Shown in pieces: positions 15,620-22,929 of a stretch of 55,063 nucleotides of DNA. The notes beneath the pieces are model-generated. The model saw only the letters and a program-made list of their open reading frames with translations, made no database searches and had not been told where the DNA came from. Position 1 is the first letter of the stretch, and the number at the start of each line of letters is the position of its first letter. The DNA comes from Acidobacteriaceae bacterium (lineage in GTDB: Bacteria; Acidobacteriota; Terriglobia; Terriglobales; Acidobacteriaceae), in contig PLGG01000042.1 in NCBI GenBank assembly GCA_003138515.1, positions 1-55,063 on the forward strand, given 5' to 3'. The translations under genes and the position numbers were made by a program.

Positions 15620-16392
15620 TTGACCGGGGTGAGGCCGGATTTGGCGAGTTCAGCCTGCACGGCGGGCGAGAGCAGAAAGTCGAGCAGCTTGTGCGCGGCA
15701 GCGGGTTGCCTGGTGCTGCTGACGATGACAGCGCCCTGCTCGATGGGTGGATAGAGGTCGCGAGGAATGACGAAGTACGAGCCGTCCGCGGAGAGGCGCG
15801 AGGTGAGCGCGGAAGTAAGCGAGATGAGGCCTGCATCGGCGTTGGCGGAGTCGACAAACTGCGCGGCCTGGGCGATGTTTTCAGCGGTGATGAGGCGCGG
15901 CTTGAGGGCGTCGTACAAATTCAGGCTATGAAGCGCGGCGACGGCGGCGCGGCCGTAGGGTGCGCGATCGGGATTGGCGATGGCCAGCCGCTTCAAGGCG
16001 AGCGAGCGGAGCAGATCGAGCGAGGGCGAAGGCAACTGTGAATCTTTCCGAGACCAGAGAACGAGTGTTCCTCGCGCGTAGGTGATGGGAGTGGAGGAAT
16101 CGGCGGAGCCGGCGGCGTCGGCGAGGCCATCGTTGATGAGGCGCTTGGGAAAACTGAGGTCGGCGGAGAGAAAGACGTCGAAGGGAGCGCCGTTTTCGAT
16201 TTGCGTAGTGAGTGTCGCGGAGGACTGGTAGGTGGCTTCGGCGTGAATGCCGGTATTTTTCTCGAATTGCACGAGGATGGGCGGAAAGAGCGGCTCTAGA
16301 TCGGCGGCAGCGGCGACGCGGAGAGACGCCTGCGCGCTGAGCGGCGCGAGGAACAGGAACGCGAAAAGAGCGGTGAGAAATTGCTTCGACAT
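15616..16392 (-). CDS. modA: Molybdate ABC transporter substrate-binding protein
   Basis: A periplasmic binding protein of 258 residues. The start is ATG 16392 (M-S-K-Q-F), giving a clean signal peptide with cleavage after S-A-Q-A. The mature part begins with the ModA hallmark L-R-V-A-A-A-A-D-L, followed by the ligand-site segments Y-Q-S-S-A-T and G-A-P-F-D-V-F-L-S-A-D. The late N-A-D-A-G-L-I motif is also present. It captures molybdate (or tungstate). It is the first gene of modABC and divergent from thrC across about 64 nt; no obvious ModE site was recognised there. Confidence 0.93.
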   Translation of the reverse strand: MSKQFLTALFAFLFLAPLSAQASLRVAAAADLEPLFPPILVQFEKNTGIHAEATYQSSATLTTQIENGAPFDVFLSADLSFPKRLINDGLADAAGSADSSTPITYARGTLVLWSRKDSQLPSPSLDLLRSLALKRLAIANPDRAPYGRAAVAALHSLNLYDALKPRLITAENIAQAAQFVDSANADAGLISLTSALTSRLSADGSYFVIPRDLYPPIEQGAVIVSSTRQPAAAHKLLDFLLSPAVQAELAKSGLTPVK

Positions 16393-16456
16393 CGGCGCGA
16401 TCGATCTCCCATCCACAGCGGGAATCGCCGTACACCTGCTAGGCTAACACCTAGAT

Positions 16457-17812
16457 ATGAACGACAATCTGCATCAGTTACGCTGTTTTGGATGCGGAAG
16501 CCGGATCGCGGGTAAGGAGGCGCAGCCGGACTTTCGCTGCGCGAATTGCGGCGACCTGTTTGAGGTGGAGTATCCGGGCTGGAACCAGCGCGGCGGGCAT
16601 GATAGACCCAATCCTGGTGCGCTGAAGTGGCTGTGGCGCGAGCGGCGCTGCTCAGGCGAGGCGCTGGATCAGTCGGGTGTGTGGCGATTCCGCGAGCTGC
16701 TGCCGATTCTGGACAGTTTTGGAAACGCGGTGTCGCTGCGCGAGGGAAATGCGCCGCTGTATCATCTGCCGCGCTCGGCGAAGTCGCTGGGAGTCGATCA
16801 ACTCTACGCGAAACACCAAGGGATGAATCCGTCAGGCTCGTTCAAGGATACGGGCATGACGGCGGCGCTGAGCGTCGCGCGCGAACGGGGATTTACGTGG
16901 GTCGCATGCGCGTCGACGGGGAATACGTCGGCTTCGATGGCAGCATATGCGGCGCGCGCTGGAATGCGCAGCCTGGTTTTAATTCCTGAGGGAAAGATCG
17001 CGTGGGGCAAGTTGTCGCAGGCGATGGACTATGGCGCGGTGACTTGCCAGGTGCGGGCCGACTTCGACGGTTGCCTGCGCCTGCTGACGCGGATTGTGAT
17101 GAAGGCGCCGATCTACCTGCTGAACTCGGTGAATCCGTACCGGCTTGAGGGGCAGAAGACGCCGGCAATCGAGATTGCGGAAGCGATGGACTGGAATGTG
17201 CCCGACCACCTGATTGTTCCGGGAGGTAATTTGGGAAACAGCTCGGCGCTGGGGAAGGGATTCCGCGAGATGCGGGAGCTGGGACTGGTGGCGCGGATGC
17301 CGAAGATCAGCGTGATTCAGGCGGCGGGAGCGAATCCGCTGGTGCGGAGCCTGAACAAGAACCATGGCGCGGTGCTGGAGCCGATGGAAGCGCACACGCG
17401 TGCAACGGCGATTCGCATTGGGAATCCGGCATCGTGGCGTAAGTCGGCGCGAGTGATTCAGGAGAGCGGCGGTTGGTGCCTCGACGTGAGCGAGGCGGAG
17501 ATCGCGATTGCCAAAGCGGAGATTGGCGCGGAAGGGCTGGGCTGTGAGCCGGCTTCGGCGGTGACGCTCGCTGGGCTGAAGAAACTGCGTGCGCAGGGCG
17601 TGATCCGTTCGGGCGAGACGGTGGTGCTGGTGCTCACCGGGCATACGCTCAAGGACGCGGACTACACGATCGACTTCCATCGCGAAGCTCTGCTGACCGA
17701 TGAGGAGAAGATGGGGTCGGAGGCGGCGATTGAAGCGCTGCGGAGAGATGCGATCACCGTGGATGCAACGCCGGAGGCGGTGTTGGCGGCGATTGAGGGC
17801 GAAGTGGGATGA
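16457..17812 (+). CDS. thrC: Threonine synthase
   Basis: A PLP enzyme converting O-phosphohomoserine to threonine; 451 residues. An N-terminal zinc-ribbon-like segment has Cys10, Cys13, Cys28 and Cys31, as in the archaeal/cyanobacterial-type synthases. Lys130 in N-P-S-G-S-F-K-D-T-G forms the Schiff base; the phosphate-binding loop is V-P-G-G-N-L-G-N-S. Four-nt overlap with thrB (ATGA) makes a tight thrCB operon. The start lacks a Shine-Dalgarno. The short inverted repeat CTAGG-N6-CCTAG (16439-16454) lies immediately upstream. Divergent from modABC. Confidence 0.95.
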   Translation: MNDNLHQLRCFGCGSRIAGKEAQPDFRCANCGDLFEVEYPGWNQRGGHDRPNPGALKWLWRERRCSGEALDQSGVWRFRELLPILDSFGNAVSLREGNAPLYHLPRSAKSLGVDQLYAKHQGMNPSGSFKDTGMTAALSVARERGFTWVACASTGNTSASMAAYAARAGMRSLVLIPEGKIAWGKLSQAMDYGAVTCQVRADFDGCLRLLTRIVMKAPIYLLNSVNPYRLEGQKTPAIEIAEAMDWNVPDHLIVPGGNLGNSSALGKGFREMRELGLVARMPKISVIQAAGANPLVRSLNKNHGAVLEPMEAHTRATAIRIGNPASWRKSARVIQESGGWCLDVSEAEIAIAKAEIGAEGLGCEPASAVTLAGLKKLRAQGVIRSGETVVLVLTGHTLKDADYTIDFHREALLTDEEKMGSEAAIEALRRDAITVDATPEAVLAAIEGEVG

Positions 17813-18735
17813 GCGGCCAGGGAAAGACAAACGCTCTTCAACTCCGTTTGCCTGCAACTTCGGCGAATCTGGGGCCGGGATTTGACGCGGTGGCCGTGGC
17901 ACTGGATTTCTTTCTGGAGATTGAGGCTGCGCCGGCGAAGGAGTTTTCAGTCAAAGCCAGCGGACGAAACGCCGACCGCTGCGCGCGGCTCGAAGACAAT
18001 TTGATTCTCGAGACCTACAAGCAGATTCTGAGCGAAAACGATCGGGCGATCTTTCCGCTGGCGATCCGGGTGGCGAACGGGATTCCGCTGGGAATGGGAT
18101 GCGGCTCGTCTGCGGCTGCGCGGCTGGCGGCCATCGCGCTGGCGGTGCACTTTGGGGAGCTCGGCTGGGATACAGAGCGAGTTCTCGAAGAGGCGTACAA
18201 GCTCGAAGGTCATCCGGACAACGTGGCGGCGTGCTGGCTGGGCGGATTTCTGACGGCGGTTTGCGAAGGACCGAATGTGCGCGTTGCGCGAACCGATCCG
18301 CCAGAGGAGTGGCGGGCGATCGTCGCGCTGCCGGAGGAGCCGCTCTCCACCAGCAAAGCGCGCGCGGTGTTGCCGGCCAGTTATCCGCTTGAAGCTGTGG
18401 TGGCGAACCTGCAATCGGTGGCCGTGCTCGCGCTCGCGTTTGCGCAGGGACGCGGCGATCTTTTGCGGCTGGCGATGAGGGATCGAATTCATCAGCCGTA
18501 TCGCGCGCCGATCGCTCCGTTGCTGCCGATTCTGCTGCCGCTGGTGGGAGAGAACGGAATTCTTGGCGTCGCGTTGAGTGGGGCGGGGCCGGCAATTCTG
18601 GTGATTGTCGACGGGGAAGAGAGCCTGGCGGATGCTTCAGCGGCTGTGCAAAAGGCGGCGGAAAATCGCATGGGGACGGAGCTTCTGGTTAGACGGTTTT
18701 CGCGGGTTGGAGCCTGCCAAGCTGTTGAAAAATAA
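17809..18735 (+). CDS. thrB: Homoserine kinase
   Basis: A GHMP-family kinase that phosphorylates homoserine, supplying the substrate of ThrC. It has 308 residues. The ATP loop is G-I-P-L-G-M-G-C-G-S-S-A-A-A (91-104), preceded by the N-terminal L-P-A-T-S-A-N-L-G-P-G-F-D motif; the C-terminal G-V-A-L-S-G-A-G-P-A-I-L motif is also present. Its ATG overlaps the thrC stop, so both are translated together. Homoserine dehydrogenase is not in this window. The following gap is AT-rich with no clear terminator. Confidence 0.95.
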   Translation: MSGQGKTNALQLRLPATSANLGPGFDAVAVALDFFLEIEAAPAKEFSVKASGRNADRCARLEDNLILETYKQILSENDRAIFPLAIRVANGIPLGMGCGSSAAARLAAIALAVHFGELGWDTERVLEEAYKLEGHPDNVAACWLGGFLTAVCEGPNVRVARTDPPEEWRAIVALPEEPLSTSKARAVLPASYPLEAVVANLQSVAVLALAFAQGRGDLLRLAMRDRIHQPYRAPIAPLLPILLPLVGENGILGVALSGAGPAILVIVDGEESLADASAAVQKAAENRMGTELLVRRFSRVGACQAVEK

Positions 18736-19177
18736 GTAATTTTGTGAAAATGTGGTCCGCTTCAACACCCAACCGTGTGAGTTATGAATAAGTTACGGTG
18801 GTTGCCTACGTGAATAGTCATCAAAAATCTGATTACTGCGACTATTACTGAAGTTTGCTTGCTATTTATCGATTAAACACCTTACATTCGCTCCGTGGGC
18901 AGTTCTGGGGGAGGGCTGCTCTAGCGCCTGTGATCCTTATCGGATCCGGGCGCTTCTCTTTGCGCGCTAAAACGTTTCCGCGGACCAAAAGCACAACGGA
19001 AGCAGCGCGGAGTTGGAGGCGACTTCGCGGCTCATTGAAGCGATGACAACTGAAGGAAAATGGTTGTGTGCAATGTCCTGCAACGGCGCCGAGGCCTGCG
19101 ACTTTCGTCGCGTTGGCGCATCAGATGGATATACGGTTTCCTGTACAATGAACGGGTGCGGGTCCGCAAGGAGGATC
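18736..19177. other. AT-rich intergenic region before trxA
   Basis: No gene is recognised. The first 160 nt are distinctly AT-rich and carry the perfect 7-bp inverted repeat AATAGTC-N20-GACTATT (18813-18846). A candidate promoter TTGCTA-N17-TTACAT lies at 18859-18887, implying a leader of nearly 300 nt for trxA. Confidence 0.45.
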
Positions 19178-19510
19178 ATGGCAGGCTTGGGTGTGTTGGA
19201 AGTGAACGATGCAAACTTTGACCAGGAAGTGCTAAATAGCGAGCAGCCGGTTCTGGTGGATTTTTGGGCAGTTTGGTGCGGGCCATGCAAGGCAATTGCA
19301 CCGATTGTGGACGGCGTGGCCGCGACGTACGCGGGCAAATTGAAGGTGGCCAAGGTGAACGTGGATCAAAACGGCGCGACACCTTCGCGCTACGGGATTC
19401 GCGGGATTCCGGCGCTGCTGTTCTTCAAGGGCGGCAAAGTTGCGGATCAGATTGTGGGCTATGTTCCGCAGGATGTGATTGAAGAGAAGGTCAAGAAGCT
19501 GCTCGCGTAA
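19178..19510 (+). CDS. trxA: Thioredoxin
   Basis: A 110-residue cytoplasmic dithiol reductant. The active site W-C-G-P-C has Cys34 and Cys37; the cis-proline is in G-I-R-G-I-P-A-L-L-F-F. Length and order match classical thioredoxin-1. AAGGAGG just upstream of ATG 19178 decides the start; the in-frame codons before it add unconserved sequence. A terminator follows. Confidence 0.96.
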   Translation: MAGLGVLEVNDANFDQEVLNSEQPVLVDFWAVWCGPCKAIAPIVDGVAATYAGKLKVAKVNVDQNGATPSRYGIRGIPALLFFKGGKVADQIVGYVPQDVIEEKVKKLLA

Positions 19511-19531
19511 GCGAATTAATCAAGCAAAGAG

Positions 19532-19555
19532 AGCCCGGCCCCGTGCCGGGCTTTC
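19532..19555. terminator. Terminator between convergent trxA and hslR
   Basis: An 8-bp stem AGCCCGGC/GCCGGGCT (19532-19539, 19545-19552) with loop CCCGT. The T-tract is short (TTC), and the symmetric stem could serve both strands. Confidence 0.7.
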
Positions 19556-19568
19556 GTGCGTCTGGGTT

Positions 19569-19949
19569 CTAAATGCGTCCGCGGAATTGGATGATGCGCC
19601 GCCGGTCGCGCTTCGACGGCCGGTGCTCGGGGAGCCGAACATATTGCTCGAATGCCTTGCGCTCCTCGGCGAGGTGGAGACGCGCTTCGCGGCTCGTGTC
19701 GGATTCGCGATAGAGGGTCTGCGCAACTGCCGCAGGACCGCGCATCGCGCTTACGAGCAAAACCTCGACCTCAAAGATGCCGCGCTCGTTCTCGATGCGC
19801 AGCTTGTCTCCGGCGCGAACATCGCGAGAAGGCTTGGCGCGCAGGCCGTTCGATTGAATGCGGCCGATATCGCAGGCGCGCGAGGCCATGGCGCGCGTTT
19901 TGAAAAAGCGCGCGGCCCAAAGCCATTTGTCGATGCGCACAGAGTCCAT
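19569..19949 (-). CDS. hslR: S4-domain RNA-binding protein, Hsp15 family
   Basis: A 126-residue protein. Residues 1-55 form an S4 RNA-binding fold: R-I-D-K-W-L-W-A-A-R-F-F-K-T-R, A-C-D-I-G-R-I and the G-D-K-L-R-I turn. The C-terminal half is basic (R-P-S-K-R-D-R-R-R). Hsp15 binds 50S subunits carrying stalled nascent chains and helps recycle them. ATG 19949 is chosen because homology begins there; ATG 19976 is in frame upstream. It converges with trxA and follows an uncharacterised gene on the same strand. Confidence 0.87.
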   Translation of the reverse strand: MDSVRIDKWLWAARFFKTRAMASRACDIGRIQSNGLRAKPSRDVRAGDKLRIENERGIFEVEVLLVSAMRGPAAVAQTLYRESDTSREARLHLAEERKAFEQYVRLPEHRPSKRDRRRIIQFRGRI

Positions 19950-19982
19950 GGTGCATTGCGGAAAAGCGTAAAACAAAATGTA

Positions 19983-20276
19983 TCAGGATCTTTGTGTGAT
20001 CTTCCACAGATAAAGATGGCTGGAGTCGCTCGATGTGGCCACGGCCAGTCCCTTTTGGTGCGTGGCGCGATTGAGCGCGGCGCGAATGTTTGCTTTGCTG
20101 TCAGGCAGAGCAGCGAGAGGAACTTTAAGGGCAGTACCGGGCGGCAATGGATCGATGTGTTTCAGGAGGAGGGCAACGACGCTCTTGTGTTTGCCTGCCC
20201 GGCCTTTTGGGACCGCATCCTGCTGAACCATCTGGATCTTCTTTGAAACGAATTCCGTTCTGTGGCGTTGTGGCAA
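19983..20276 (-). CDS. Hypothetical small basic protein
   Basis: A 97-residue protein not assigned to a family. The TTG start is supported by AAGGAG seven nt upstream (20284-20289). The middle, G-K-H-K-S-V-V-A-L-L-L-K-H-I-D-P-L-P-P-G-T-A-L-K, then A-N-I-R-A-A-L-N-R-A-T-H-Q-K-G, looks like a small helical, possibly winged-helix, domain ending in a beta hairpin S-S-H-L-Y-L-W-K-I. It lies 33 nt before hslR on the same strand. An overlapping frame (20125-20379) also has a protein-like start, so a frameshift or alternative gene is possible. Confidence 0.5.
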   Translation of the reverse strand: MPQRHRTEFVSKKIQMVQQDAVPKGRAGKHKSVVALLLKHIDPLPPGTALKVPLAALPDSKANIRAALNRATHQKGLAVATSSDSSHLYLWKITQRS

Positions 20277-20494
20277 CGGAATGCTCCTTCATACTCGTGA
20301 GATGCAGGAGCGCGCGCGCCGTATGCCTAAGCTGCGCTAACGTATCGATCCAGGCCACTTCCGGGTCACTAAAGTCCACGCCGCGAGTGTGGCGTATCGC
20401 TAACGTAAGCTTGGCGAACGTTGCCGTATAACGAGCGTATGGAATTGCTGTTGTCCGAGTAAAAATATCCTAAGCGTGTAAAAAATCCCGAGTG

Positions 20495-20510
20495 TTCTAC
20501 CCGGGTAGAA
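20495..20510. promoter_or_regulatory. Perfect 16-bp palindrome
   Basis: TTCTACCCGGGTAGAA is fully self-complementary and lies 110 nt before the receiver-protein gene. It is a likely dimeric regulator site. Confidence 0.5.
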
Positions 20511-20619
20511 TCCCGTTGGCCCAGTGGATTTCCTCAGGTAAGGCTTTGCAGCGATATGGGTTTCGACTATTCTGAGGCGAATGGCATGACGGTTGCAACC
20601 CGAAAAGCGAGGCTTCGAC

Positions 20620-21090
20620 ATGAATATGAGCGGAACACGAAACACCCCTATCGTGCCGGTTGGCGAAGCTCTATCCTTCCACGAGCTCGATTTTCGCCCG
20701 CGGGTATTGGTGGTCGATGACGAAACATCGATCGCAGACACCATTACCACAATCCTCTCGATGAGCGGTTATGCTGCCATGGCCGCGTACGACGGAGACG
20801 AGGCTCTTGAAACTGCGCTGGTCGCGCCACCTCATCTGGTGATTACCGATGTGCTTTTGCCGGGGATGAACGGGATTGAACTCGCGATTACGATTCAACG
20901 CGTGTTTCCCGACTGCCAAATCCTGCTTTTCTCCGGGCAAGCGACGACGGTCGATTTGCTGGCCGCGGCCGGCAGCGCTGGGCATCAATTCACCTTGCTC
21001 AGCAAACCTGTGCCGCCGGAGCGGCTGCTGGCGATGGTGAAAGAGAAGCTGCGGTCAGTGACTTCCCAGCCGATCTCAAACGCAAACTAA
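20620..21090 (+). CDS. Single-domain response regulator (CheY-like)
   Basis: A 156-residue protein with one receiver domain and no output domain. Asp33/Asp34 (V-V-D-D-E) bind Mg, Asp77 in I-T-D-V-L-L-P-G is the phospho-acceptor, Ser105 the switch residue and Lys129 in L-S-K-P-V the conserved lysine. About 26 unconserved residues precede the domain. Start ATG 20620 gives M-N-M-S-G; the ribosome site is weak. No kinase is adjacent, so it is an orphan signalling or phosphorelay component. Confidence 0.88.
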   Translation: MNMSGTRNTPIVPVGEALSFHELDFRPRVLVVDDETSIADTITTILSMSGYAAMAAYDGDEALETALVAPPHLVITDVLLPGMNGIELAITIQRVFPDCQILLFSGQATTVDLLAAAGSAGHQFTLLSKPVPPERLLAMVKEKLRSVTSQPISNAN

Positions 21091-21308
21091 GGCAAGTCCA
21101 GATTCGATGCAGCGCGGTGGTCAGCGTGGCGCCGTTTGACCGGTTCTCGTGCGCGGCATGCAGCATGCGGATCGTGGTGCGGAAGAGCGAGCTGGTGAGG
21201 GCGGGGTAGGTGGGACCGACGGTCTGGCCAATCGGCTGGATGGGCGAGTCTGGATTGGCTAATTCTGCGAGATCTGATCGCACGGGCGATTTGTCGAACG
21301 GCGGCAGC
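21091..21308. other. Short gap, possible gene relic
   Basis: Minus-strand translation contains a protein-like stretch (Y-P-A-L-T-S-S-L-F-R-T-T-I-R-M-L-H-A-A) without start or family match. It may be a decayed gene end downstream of the glycosyltransferase. Confidence 0.25.
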
Positions 21309-22871
21309 TCAGTACCAGAATTTGAATTCCGGCCAACTGGCGGCGTAGGAACGCTTGCGGTGTCGCAGCCAGAAGTAATGCAGGTGCTCGAAGTCCATGA
21401 TCCACGGCGCATCAAATGGACCGAGATCAATCACCTCGGCGTAAGTGTCGGTGTAGTCATCGCGACTGCTTCCCAGTGTGAGAACAGATTCGCCCGTGTA
21501 GCCGTTCCAGCCCCAGTAGTAGTAATTCTGATGCCCGCTGATGGCGGTGGGCAGGCCGTATGCAGGCCCCAGCACATTGACCGCGCTGGCTTCGCCATAG
21601 TTGCGGCAGAAGATGGCAGTGTGAGCGCGGTCGTCGGGCGGCAGCGCATTGTAGCGGGCGGCGAATCCCTGGACCATCTGCGGCCAGCCGAAGCGGTCGG
21701 AAAGATATTGAGGCAAAGGGCTGGAAAACTTTTCTTGCTTGGTATTAGCGCCGGGAAAGTGCGAGACGTAAGCGCGATAATTCGCCGGTGGCAACAGGGT
21801 GAGGACGATGGGACCGGTGATGAAACACAGCGCGAGCGCGAGCACGGCTGTGTAGCCCACAATGACCCAGTGGAGGCGAGGGCGATGGCTGCGGGCAGCC
21901 GCCCCGGCTGCGAAGAGCACCGGATAGACGGGCGCCAGATAGTAGTCCTTGGCGTGCATCGCCATCAGCAGAACCAAGAAGACAAGATAAGTGAGCGCAG
22001 CGAAGCGCCAGGGCCGGGCTTTGCGCGCAAAGGCGAGCCACGCGAGGCCGCCGATCCAGAGTGGCGCAGTCCCCGGAAACAGCATGTTGCCCTGCTCCAG
22101 CAGAAATGCAAGCGGCGGCAGCTTGATGTTCTTGTCGGAGTGGGCGATGTTGTTGAGCATTTCATAGGTGGGAAAATGGTGAATCCACTGCCAGATGAGG
22201 TTTGGAAGAGCGAGCAGAATCAGGAGCGCGACGCCGGCTGCGCACCAACGTGACCACAGGATTCGCCGCTGCGGCGTAAGCAAAATACCCACAAGAAGCG
22301 CCAGGAGGAAGAAGACGGTGGAATGTTTGTTCTCGATGCCGAGGCCGGCCAGCAATCCGAAAACGAGCCATGCGCGGGGCCCGGTGCTGCCATCGGCGAT
22401 GCGCAGCAGCACGAGCATCGACCCCATCCAGAAGCATGGCTCGACGGAATTCATCGAGAGGAAATTCGAGGTTCCCAGAAAGACCGGCGCCGCCAGGACG
22501 GCGGTCATCGCGAGGATTTGTGCGCTGCGGAGTCCGCCCAACTGCCGGGTGAGCAGGCCGGTGAGCCCAACCAGTACGCCACCCGCGGCGAAGCTCAGGA
22601 TACGAATTCCCGTGGGTGAGAGGCCAAAAAGTGTCTCGGCGATGCGGGCTTGGACGGCAACGAGTGGAGGCTGATCCACATAGCCCCAAGCCAGGTGATG
22701 CCCGCAGACGAGGTAGTAGAGCTCATCGCGAAAGAAGCCGTAGCCGAGATGACTGCCCCAGAGGGAACTGACAAAGTGAATAAGGAACGCAAGAGTGGCG
22801 AAGAGTGCGGCGAGGATCAGTGCGGCGCGGAGCGGGGTTCGAGCGGGGAGAGCGGGATTGGCATCTTGCAC
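21309..22871 (-). CDS. Glycosyltransferase family 39 (ArnT/PMT-like) membrane protein
   Basis: A 520-residue membrane glycosyltransferase of the PMT_2 clan, which transfers sugars from polyprenyl-phosphate donors to lipids or proteins on the outer face of the membrane. About ten hydrophobic helices are visible. The first periplasmic loop holds F-F-R-D-E-L-Y-Y-L-V-C-G-H-H-L-A-W-G-Y-V-D-Q-P-P, whose acidic D-E pair is the catalytic signature. A soluble C-terminal domain of about 140 residues follows. The start is GTG with GAGGAG upstream. No aminoarabinose or pilin genes are nearby, so donor and acceptor are unknown. Confidence 0.87.
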   Translation of the reverse strand: MQDANPALPARTPLRAALILAALFATLAFLIHFVSSLWGSHLGYGFFRDELYYLVCGHHLAWGYVDQPPLVAVQARIAETLFGLSPTGIRILSFAAGGVLVGLTGLLTRQLGGLRSAQILAMTAVLAAPVFLGTSNFLSMNSVEPCFWMGSMLVLLRIADGSTGPRAWLVFGLLAGLGIENKHSTVFFLLALLVGILLTPQRRILWSRWCAAGVALLILLALPNLIWQWIHHFPTYEMLNNIAHSDKNIKLPPLAFLLEQGNMLFPGTAPLWIGGLAWLAFARKARPWRFAALTYLVFLVLLMAMHAKDYYLAPVYPVLFAAGAAARSHRPRLHWVIVGYTAVLALALCFITGPIVLTLLPPANYRAYVSHFPGANTKQEKFSSPLPQYLSDRFGWPQMVQGFAARYNALPPDDRAHTAIFCRNYGEASAVNVLGPAYGLPTAISGHQNYYYWGWNGYTGESVLTLGSSRDDYTDTYAEVIDLGPFDAPWIMDFEHLHYFWLRHRKRSYAASWPEFKFWY

Positions 22872-22929
22872 GGCCTGGAGCTCCTCGGTTGTGGATTATG
22901 CAATTCTATGCGGTACTGCAAAGAAATCA

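Noticed and set aside
18900..19046. Possible tRNA or small RNA in the AT-rich gap before trxA
   Set aside because: No cloverleaf or T-loop sequence could be found; only short inverted repeats.
21345..22253. Long plus-strand open frame opposite the glycosyltransferase
   Set aside because: It is a shadow of a membrane protein gene; it has no coherent domain or ribosome site.
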